DNA of 64,000 nt from contig NZ_CP029378.1 in NCBI RefSeq assembly GCF_003268675.1, forward strand, positions 6,324,001 to 6,388,000, written 5' to 3'. The translations under genes were made by a program, and so were the position numbers. This stretch comes from Streptomyces bacillaris. Lineage in GTDB: Bacteria > Actinomycetota > Actinomycetes > Streptomycetales > Streptomycetaceae. The notes beneath the pieces were generated by a model. It had not been told where the DNA came from. It saw only the letters and a list, made by a program, of their open reading frames with translations, and did not search any database. Each line of letters starts with the position of its first letter. The first letter of the stretch is position 1. Shown one piece after another: positions 58,863-64,000 of the stretch.

Positions 58863-59990
58863 GTGCGCCCGGCAACTGCGACGGCAACGGCCGTCACCAC
58901 GATCCTCGGCGCCGGCGCGGCAGCGGTCGCGGCCGGCCGGTACGCCAGCGACGCCGCCCTCAAGGCGGCCCCCGGACGGCCCCTCCCCGCCGACCGCAGG
59001 CTCACCGTCCACGCCACGGCGCCCGGCCGGATCACCCTGACCCGCTCCCTCACCGCGCTCCGCCCCGGTACGTACGGGATCGAGGGCCCCGGCGTCCACG
59101 CGGTGGTCGGCCCCGTCGTCGAGGGGGCGGAGACCACCGCCGACACCGTCGTCCGCAGGCTGGAGCAGATCGACACCGGCACCCTGGAGCCGGGCGACAA
59201 GGTCCGCCTCACCCCCGAGCTGTACCGGGGCGACCCGGGCAGCGCCCTCGGCCTGGAGCACCGGGAGGTCGAGATCCCCGGCGAACTGGGCGGACTGCCC
59301 GCCTGGTGGGTGCCCGGCAAGCGCGACACCTGGGTCATCACCGCACACGGGCTCGGCACCACCCGCGACCACCCCATGAACCTGATGGGCTTCCTCGCCG
59401 ACCGTCACCTCCCCGTGCTGGACCTCGCCTATCGGGGAGACCCCGGAGCCCCCCGTCCCGCCGACGGCCTCGGCCACCTCGGCGCCTCCGAGTGGCGCGA
59501 CCTGGACGCGGCCATGCGCTTCGCCGTCCGCTACGGCGCCCGGCGCGTGATCCTGTACGGCTGGTCCACCGGCGCCTCCATGGCCCTGCACGCGGCCGTC
59601 AGCTCCCCGCTCCGCGAACGGATCGGCGGCCTCGTCCTGGACTCCCCGGTCCTGGACTGGCAGACCACCCTGCGCGCCCTGGCCGTCGCCCGCGGGGTCC
59701 CCGCCGCCCTGCTGCCGCTGGCCGTCCGCGCCGCCCAGGGCCGGACCGGGATGGCCTCCGACCCGCTCCTGGACCCGGCCCTGCCCGACGCGCTGCCCGC
59801 CCCGACGCTGATCCTGCACGGCCCCGACGACACCATCGCCCCCTGGGGCCCCTCCCGGGAACTGGCCGCACGCCGCCCGGACCTGATCAGCCTCCACGCC
59901 GTACGGCAGGCTCCGCACGCGTCGATGTGGAACGCCGACCCCGGCCGCTACGAGGAGACCCTCCGGCGCTTCCTCACGCCCCTGATGTGA
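58863..59990 (+). CDS. Membrane-anchored or exported alpha/beta hydrolase
   Basis: A 375-residue protein. An N-terminal hydrophobic stretch (TTILGAGAAAVAAGRYAS) may be an anchor or signal. The hydrolase domain has an oxyanion region ITAHGLGTTRDHPMN, the nucleophile elbow GWSTGAS (~residue 243), Asp in LHGPDDTIAPW and His in QAPHASMWNAD. GTG 58863 is chosen because GACACT ends exactly 6 nt upstream (leaderless). The substrate is unknown. Confidence 0.85.
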   Translation: MRPATATATAVTTILGAGAAAVAAGRYASDAALKAAPGRPLPADRRLTVHATAPGRITLTRSLTALRPGTYGIEGPGVHAVVGPVVEGAETTADTVVRRLEQIDTGTLEPGDKVRLTPELYRGDPGSALGLEHREVEIPGELGGLPAWWVPGKRDTWVITAHGLGTTRDHPMNLMGFLADRHLPVLDLAYRGDPGAPRPADGLGHLGASEWRDLDAAMRFAVRYGARRVILYGWSTGASMALHAAVSSPLRERIGGLVLDSPVLDWQTTLRALAVARGVPAALLPLAVRAAQGRTGMASDPLLDPALPDALPAPTLILHGPDDTIAPWGPSRELAARRPDLISLHAVRQAPHASMWNADPGRYEETLRRFLTPLM

Positions 59991-60064
59991 GGTGATGCGG
60001 GGATCGGTCCCTTTGGTCACCGGGCCCCGCGAAACGGTGCCGGTAGCGGGGAAACGCCTTCCGT

Positions 60065-60094
60065 TTGGGCTTTCGGGCCGTCAGGGGCAAGACT
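60065..60094 (+). promoter_or_regulatory. Promoter of the HEAT-like gene, leaderless
   Basis: TTGGGC (60065-60070) and AAGACT (60089-60094) with an 18-bp spacer; the -10 ends 6 nt before the GTG start at 60101. Confidence 0.55.
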
Positions 60095-60100
60095 GCTCCC

Positions 60101-61543
60101 GTGACGTCCCGTACCCCGCGCGACTCCAGGCTGCGACTTGTCCGCCCGCGACCCCTCGCCACCGCCCGCAGGGCCGTGTCCACCCGGCGCACCAGGCCGG
60201 CCCCCCGGCCCCCCGAGGGCACCCCTCCCCGCACGGAACTGGCCCGCCAGGCCAGGGCGGTCCTCGCCGACGCCGTGCGCATCGCCCACTGGGCGGCCGG
60301 CGCCCCGGCCCCCGGCAGCTCCGCCCCGCTCGCCGCCCAGGCGCTCGAACGGGCCGCGACCGCCCTGGAACTCTCCCCGGCCCAGGTGCGCGCGGGCTGG
60401 GACCGGGCCCGGCTGGCCGGCCTCATCGAGCTGCACGGCGACACCGCCCGCCCCGGCTGGCGGCTGCGGGCCTGGGACCGGGACGACTCGGCCGTGCTCC
60501 GCGGCTGGGTGGCGCTCTTCGACGCCTGGTCGCTGGTCCACGCGGCGCCCGAGGGCATCGAGACCGGCGCGGTCGCGGAAGCCGTCGAGGCCGTGCCCCA
60601 GGTGCTCTCCCTCCTCCAGCTCTCCGCGGGCCCCGTTCCCGTGCCCGCCCTGCTGGACCTCCTCGCGCAGCGCATCGCCGAACTCCAGGAGGAGCGCTGC
60701 GAAGTGCCGTACGGGGCCGGCCGCGCGCCCCTTGAGAGCGCTCCGGCCGACGGACGCCCGGCACCGGCGCCGACATCCGTGCCCGCGCCCGCTCCCGCGC
60801 CTTCGGCCGACCGGAACGCCGACCTGGACGCCCTGCTGCTGGACTGGGCCCTGGAGGGCCTCGCCGCCGTCGGAGCACTGACCCTCGGCAACGGCCACGC
60901 CACCCTCACCCCGCTCGGCAACTGGGCGGTCTGGGTCAAGCTGGAACAGATCTGCGTCGCCGCCCAGAGCCCGGCCGGGAACATCGAGCAGTCCGCCGCC
61001 GACATGCTCCTCGGCTGCGCCCGGCTCACCCCCGGACCGGCCCGCGACGAGTACCGGGCCTGGCTCGCCGCCCGTACGGTCGGCAGCGCCGTCGCGGAAC
61101 TGCTCGCCGTCGCCCGGGGCGAGGACGCCCTCCTGCGCGGCCTGGCCTTCGAGGCGCTGCGCGTCGTCGGCGCCCCCGCCGAGCCCGAGGTCCGCGCGGT
61201 GGTCGACCACTCCTCGCTGCGCCCCTACGCCCTGCTCTGGCTCGCGGAGTACGAAGGGGTCGACCCGGACGACGCGCAGGAGATCCTCAGCCGGGAGGAA
61301 GCCACCTGGCTCTGGGTCGACACCGCCGCCGCCGTCGCGGACCACGGCGAGACCGGGCTGCTGGTGCGCCACCTCGACTCCGCCGTCCAGGGCACCGTCC
61401 CGGCCCTGCTCGACGAGGTCAGGGCCGTCGGCCACCCGCGCACGGTCCAGGTCCTGGTCGCCCTGGCCGCCGCTCACCCCGACCCGGCCCTGGCCAAGGC
61501 GGTCCGCAGAGCCGCCTTCCAGGTCCACACGGGCGGAGCCTGA
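60101..61543 (+). CDS. HEAT-like conserved protein, paralog of the 21138-22610 product
   Basis: A 480-residue protein. The first ~45 residues are Arg/Pro-rich. A helical region with ALELSPAQVRAGWDRARLAGLIEL and a Pro/Ala linker (~225-250) precede the C-terminal HEAT-like part (EALRVVGAPAEPEVRAVVDH, YALLWLAEYEGVDPDDAQEIL, ATWLWVDTAAAVADHGETGLLVRHL). That part aligns by eye with the paralog's VWLAEHGA... and MVFWLAIDTIAAQLD... segments. Function unknown. GTG 60101 is supported by the leaderless promoter; GTG 60065 upstream is less likely. Confidence 0.78.
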   Translation: MTSRTPRDSRLRLVRPRPLATARRAVSTRRTRPAPRPPEGTPPRTELARQARAVLADAVRIAHWAAGAPAPGSSAPLAAQALERAATALELSPAQVRAGWDRARLAGLIELHGDTARPGWRLRAWDRDDSAVLRGWVALFDAWSLVHAAPEGIETGAVAEAVEAVPQVLSLLQLSAGPVPVPALLDLLAQRIAELQEERCEVPYGAGRAPLESAPADGRPAPAPTSVPAPAPAPSADRNADLDALLLDWALEGLAAVGALTLGNGHATLTPLGNWAVWVKLEQICVAAQSPAGNIEQSAADMLLGCARLTPGPARDEYRAWLAARTVGSAVAELLAVARGEDALLRGLAFEALRVVGAPAEPEVRAVVDHSSLRPYALLWLAEYEGVDPDDAQEILSREEATWLWVDTAAAVADHGETGLLVRHLDSAVQGTVPALLDEVRAVGHPRTVQVLVALAAAHPDPALAKAVRRAAFQVHTGGA

Positions 61544-61665
61544 CCGCGCCCCTGCGCGCGGAGCGGGAACATCCCCACAGGCGGAGCCCCACGCCGAACG
61601 CCCTTACGGGCCGAGCCCGCACCCGGCACCGCCCGGTCCGCACCCACCCCGCCGGGGCCCGCCGC
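61544..61665. other. Convergent intergenic region
   Basis: 122 nt between the HEAT-like gene and the VOC gene. A GGCGGAGCC(T/C) motif at the HEAT-like gene end recurs at 61581, and GCGCG-rich short stems occur, but there is no strong single terminator. Confidence 0.35.
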
Positions 61666-62079
61666 TCAGTCGGCGGACCCCGGTGCGTACGTCCCGAAGC
61701 TCCAGACGTTGCCCTCGGCGTCCCGGGCCATGTAGTCCCGTGAGCCGTAGTCCTGGTCCGTGGGCTCCATGAGGATCTCCACGCCGAACTCCCGGGCCCG
61801 CGCGTAGTGCTCGTCCACCTCGTCGACCACCACGTACACCCCCGCCGGTCCCGCGCCCGCCATCGCCCGGGCGAAGACACCCGAACCGCCCTTGGAGCCG
61901 AGCATCACCCTGCCGTTGCCGCACGACAGCTCGGCGTGGAGCACGCTGCCGTTCTCGCCCTCGTAGACCGCCTCCTCGGTGAAGCCGAAGCCCTCCGTCA
62001 GCGTCCTGATCGCCGCCTTCGCGTCCTCGTACAGCACCGTCGGGTAGATCGTCGGGACACCCCGCGCCGCGCCCGCCAT
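61666..62079 (-). CDS. VOC-family protein (PhnB/glyoxalase-like)
   Basis: A 137-residue VOC protein. It begins VPTIYPTVLYEDAKAAIRTLTEGFGF, has ELSCGNGRVMLGSKGGS centrally and ends DQDYGSRDYMARDAEGNVWSFGTY, the C-terminal strand with a metal-ligand Glu position. This form is common in environmental actinobacteria as a glyoxalase superfamily protein of unknown substrate. ATG 62079 is preceded by GAGGTGAGG. Confidence 0.87.
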   Translation of the reverse strand: MAGAARGVPTIYPTVLYEDAKAAIRTLTEGFGFTEEAVYEGENGSVLHAELSCGNGRVMLGSKGGSGVFARAMAGAGPAGVYVVVDEVDEHYARAREFGVEILMEPTDQDYGSRDYMARDAEGNVWSFGTYAPGSAD

Positions 62080-62196
62080 CGTCCTCACCTCTTCCGGGAT
62101 CGACCACCTGTGTGATCTGCGTCTCAGTCTTCCACCCGGCGCTGACAACGGCCTTCCGTCCGCCGCCGACGGCCTTCCGTCCGGCCCGGGAGGGGA

Positions 62197-63087
62197 TCAG
62201 GAGAAGGTGTCGCACTGCGCCATGTCACCGCTGCGGAACCCCGTGGAGAACCACTGCTGCCGCTGCGCGGAGGAGCCGTGCGTCCAGGACTCCGGGGTCA
62301 CCCGGCCCTGGAACCGCTCCTGGATCCGGTCGTCCCCGACCGCCGCCGCCGCGTCCAGCCCGTCCCGGATGTCCGCCCGGGTCAGCTCGGTGATCAGCGG
62401 CCGGCCCGTCGACTCGTCCGGGGTCGTCGTCGCGTGGTGCGCCCAGACCCCGGCGTAGCAGTCGGCCTGCAGCTCCACCTTCACCGCGTTGCTGTCCGCG
62501 CCCTGCCGCCCGTCCTGCGACCGGCTCAGCGTGCCCAGCTGGTTCTGCACATGGTGGCCGTACTCGTGCGCCACCACGTACGCCTGGGCGAACGGCCCGC
62601 CGCTGGAGCCGAACTTCGTCCGCAGCTCGTCGAAGAAGCCCAGGTCCAGATAGACCTTCCGGTCGCCCGGGCAGTAGAAGGGGCCCACCGCCGAGGTCGC
62701 CGACCCGCACGCGGTGTTCACCCGCTCGCTGAACAGGACCGTCGGCGCGGCCGCGTAACTGCCCCGCCGCCGCTCGAACTCCTGGCGCCAGAAGTCCTGC
62801 ACGCTGTTGACCACAGCCACCGTCCGGCAGTCGTCCCGGTTGTTGGCGTCCTGGCCCGTCCGGCAGCTCTGCTGCACCTGCGCCGCCGATGAGGAGACCG
62901 CTTCCGGCTCGGTGTCGCCGGACGAGAGGCCGAGCTGATCCGGGCCGACGCCGAACAGCAGCCCCAGGGCCAGGGCGATGAGCCCCACGATGCCGCCGCC
63001 CACGGTGGCCCGCCCGCCCGGGATACGGCTCCCGCGCACATCCTGGACCTCCGACGTGTCCAGACCGGCGTCGTCGTCGAACTGCAC
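62197..63087 (-). CDS. Neutral zinc metallopeptidase (YpfJ family)
   Basis: A 296-residue membrane-anchored peptidase. A single N-terminal helix (GGGIVGLIALALGLLFGV, residues ~30-48) leaves the rest outside the cell. The zincin motif HEYGHH is near residue 197, with third-ligand region ELQADCYAGVWAHH. Four or more Cys residues (CRTG, DCRT, ACGS, YCPG) suggest disulfides, as in secreted family members. GTG 63087 starts MQFDDDAGLD. Confidence 0.92.
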   Translation of the reverse strand: MQFDDDAGLDTSEVQDVRGSRIPGGRATVGGGIVGLIALALGLLFGVGPDQLGLSSGDTEPEAVSSSAAQVQQSCRTGQDANNRDDCRTVAVVNSVQDFWRQEFERRRGSYAAAPTVLFSERVNTACGSATSAVGPFYCPGDRKVYLDLGFFDELRTKFGSSGGPFAQAYVVAHEYGHHVQNQLGTLSRSQDGRQGADSNAVKVELQADCYAGVWAHHATTTPDESTGRPLITELTRADIRDGLDAAAAVGDDRIQERFQGRVTPESWTHGSSAQRQQWFSTGFRSGDMAQCDTFS

Positions 63088-63193
63088 GGGCGCACCACCC
63101 TCGGCTCGGGGCGGGCGACGGGGTGCCGCCCTGCGCCGAGTATCGGGCGGTTCATCCCGCCGGGCACGCGGAAAAGCAGTTGCACACCGCCAG

Positions 63194-63230
63194 TAGAATG
63201 GAGCCCATGGCCATTCTCCTTGTGCATTAG
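63194..63230 (+). promoter_or_regulatory. Leader peptide MAILLVH with own -10, upstream of ABC-F gene
   Basis: TAGAAT (63194-63199) lies 7 nt before ATG 63207. The reading frame ATG...CAT TAG (63207-63230) encodes the seven residues MAILLVH. The layout of a leaderless short ORF ~60 nt before an ABC-F gene is that of ribosome-mediated attenuation known for antibiotic-resistance ABC-F genes. Confidence 0.65.
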
Positions 63231-63290
63231 CGGCGTCGAGAGACCTCCGCCCTCGTCCCTCCGCCGTCCACCCTGCCCTGGAGTTTTTCC

Positions 63291-64000
63291 GTGATCACCG
63301 CCACCGGCATCGAGCTGCGCGCCGGCGCCCGCATCCTCATCGAGTCCGCCTCCTTCCGGATCGCCAAGGGCGACCGCATCGGCCTGGTCGGCCGCAACGG
63401 AGCGGGCAAGACCACCCTCACCAAGTGCCTCGCGGGCGAGGGCACCCCCGCGGGCGGCACCATCACCCGCTCCGGCGAGGTGGGCTACCTCCCGCAGGAC
63501 CCCCGCACCGGCGACCTCGACGTCCTCGCCCGGGACCGCATCCTCTCCGCCCGCGGTCTCGACGAGATCCTGCGCAAGATGCACGAGAACGAGGACCGGA
63601 TGGCGAACGGCAAGGGCGCCACCCGCGAGAAGGCGATGAAGAAGTACGAGCGCCTGGAGACGGAGTTCCTCACCAAGGGCGGGTACGCCGCCGAGGCCGA
63701 GGCCGCCACCATCGCCGCCGCGCTCAACCTCCCCGACCGGGTGCTCGGCCAGCCCCTCCACACCCTCTCCGGCGGTCAGCGCCGCCGTGTCGAGCTGGCC
63801 CGGATCCTCTTTTCGGACGCCGACACCCTGCTCCTGGACGAGCCGACCAACCACCTCGACGCCGACTCCATCGTCTGGCTGCGCGACTACCTGAAGTCCT
63901 ACCGCGGCGGCTTCGTCGTGATCTCCCACGACGTCGAGCTGGTCGAGACGGTCGTCAACAAGGTCTTCTACCTCGACGCCAACCGCTCCCAGATCGACAT
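63291..64000 (+). CDS. ABC-F family ATPase, 5' part (C-terminus outside window)
   Basis: ABC-F proteins have two ABC domains without membrane segments and act on the ribosome (translation factor or antibiotic protection). The first domain is complete: Walker A GRNGAGKTT, Q-loop GYLPQDP, signature LSGGQRRRVELA, Walker B LLLDEPTNHLD and switch ISHDVELVE. An arm-like insertion (KMHENEDRMANGKGATREKAMKKYERLE) is present. GTG 63291 has TGGAG 7 nt upstream. Whether it is EttA-like or a resistance type needs the linker, which lies beyond the window. Confidence 0.92.
   Translation, partial: MITATGIELRAGARILIESASFRIAKGDRIGLVGRNGAGKTTLTKCLAGEGTPAGGTITRSGEVGYLPQDPRTGDLDVLARDRILSARGLDEILRKMHENEDRMANGKGATREKAMKKYERLETEFLTKGGYAAEAEAATIAAALNLPDRVLGQPLHTLSGGQRRRVELARILFSDADTLLLDEPTNHLDADSIVWLRDYLKSYRGGFVVISHDVELVETVVNKVFYLDANRSQID

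Noticed and set aside
1..64000. tRNA, rRNA, insertion sequence, prophage or biosynthetic gene cluster cores
   Set aside because: None seen. The only secondary-metabolism-like genes are isolated ABM, ABC and MFS proteins and the ectoine operon.

Overview
The window is high-GC actinobacterial chromosome and reads as Streptomyces. Codon third positions are strongly G/C, GTG starts are common, and several genes look leaderless. The gene content is also characteristic: sufRBD-Rieske-CSU, ectABCD, a vitamin B12 block, a LAETG-anchored protein of the SCO1860 type, TerD-domain proteins and mycothiol-type DinB folds. It looks like core chromosome rather than a mobile island. I saw no transposase, integrase, tRNA, rRNA or CRISPR array.

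Layout. 1-5.6 kb: 5' part of a transketolase, heme o synthase (ctaB), heme A synthase (ctaA) and a two-gene ABC exporter. 5.7-12.4 kb: complete SUF iron-sulfur assembly operon led by its own repressor SufR. A perfect 22-bp inverted repeat separates it from a VOC gene whose start codon lies in the repeat. 12.8-16 kb: membrane protein, SMR pump plus TetR regulator with a nested operator, and an HxlR-peroxiredoxin fusion divergent from an MFS transporter. 17.4-19.3 kb: dapD, broken by a one-base frameshift, and a dapA-like gene. 19.5-23 kb: lipoprotein, ABM protein, HEAT-like protein and a small CarD/Tudor-like protein. 23-27 kb: TerD protein, then a scar where a LysR gene and a divergent sfnB-like gene have both lost their 5' ends, followed by ssuD. 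27-34 kb: hydrolase behind an iron-box-like site, a penicillin-binding protein, IclR plus ketoglutarate-semialdehyde dehydrogenase, and an unknown membrane protein. 34-38.7 kb: DsbA-like protein, PLP enzyme, MarR plus Old Yellow Enzyme with three operators, and a VOC-DinB fusion. 38.8-42.3 kb: ectABCD on the minus strand. 42.6-46.4 kb: PLP enzyme, amidohydrolase, sortase-anchored protein. 46.5-56 kb: B12 genes (CbiG_C-CobC fusion, cobB, cobO, chelatase, cobQ, cobD) with a cobalamin riboswitch ahead of cobD. 56-64 kb: Pit phosphate transporter with a PHO box, aldolase, hydrolase, a paralog of the 21-kb HEAT-like protein, VOC protein, zinc peptidase, and an ABC-F gene preceded by a seven-codon leader peptide.

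How the genes fit together: heme o/a synthesis feeds cytochrome oxidase. SUF builds Fe-S clusters under SufR feedback. EctA-D make ectoine and hydroxyectoine. CobD-CobQ-chelatase-CobO-CobB form one overlapping minus-strand operon under B12 control. Several local regulator-target pairs (TetR-SMR, HxlR/Prx-MFS, MarR-OYE, IclR-ALDH) have inverted repeats positioned as operators.

The observations I rate highest are the lysR/sfnB deletion scar, the dapD frameshift, the HxlR-peroxiredoxin fusion with its promoter-embedded palindrome, the start-codon inverted repeat after the suf operon, and the ABC-F leader peptide. No wholly new multi-gene system was evident. All assignments come from reading the sequence; no database search was run.
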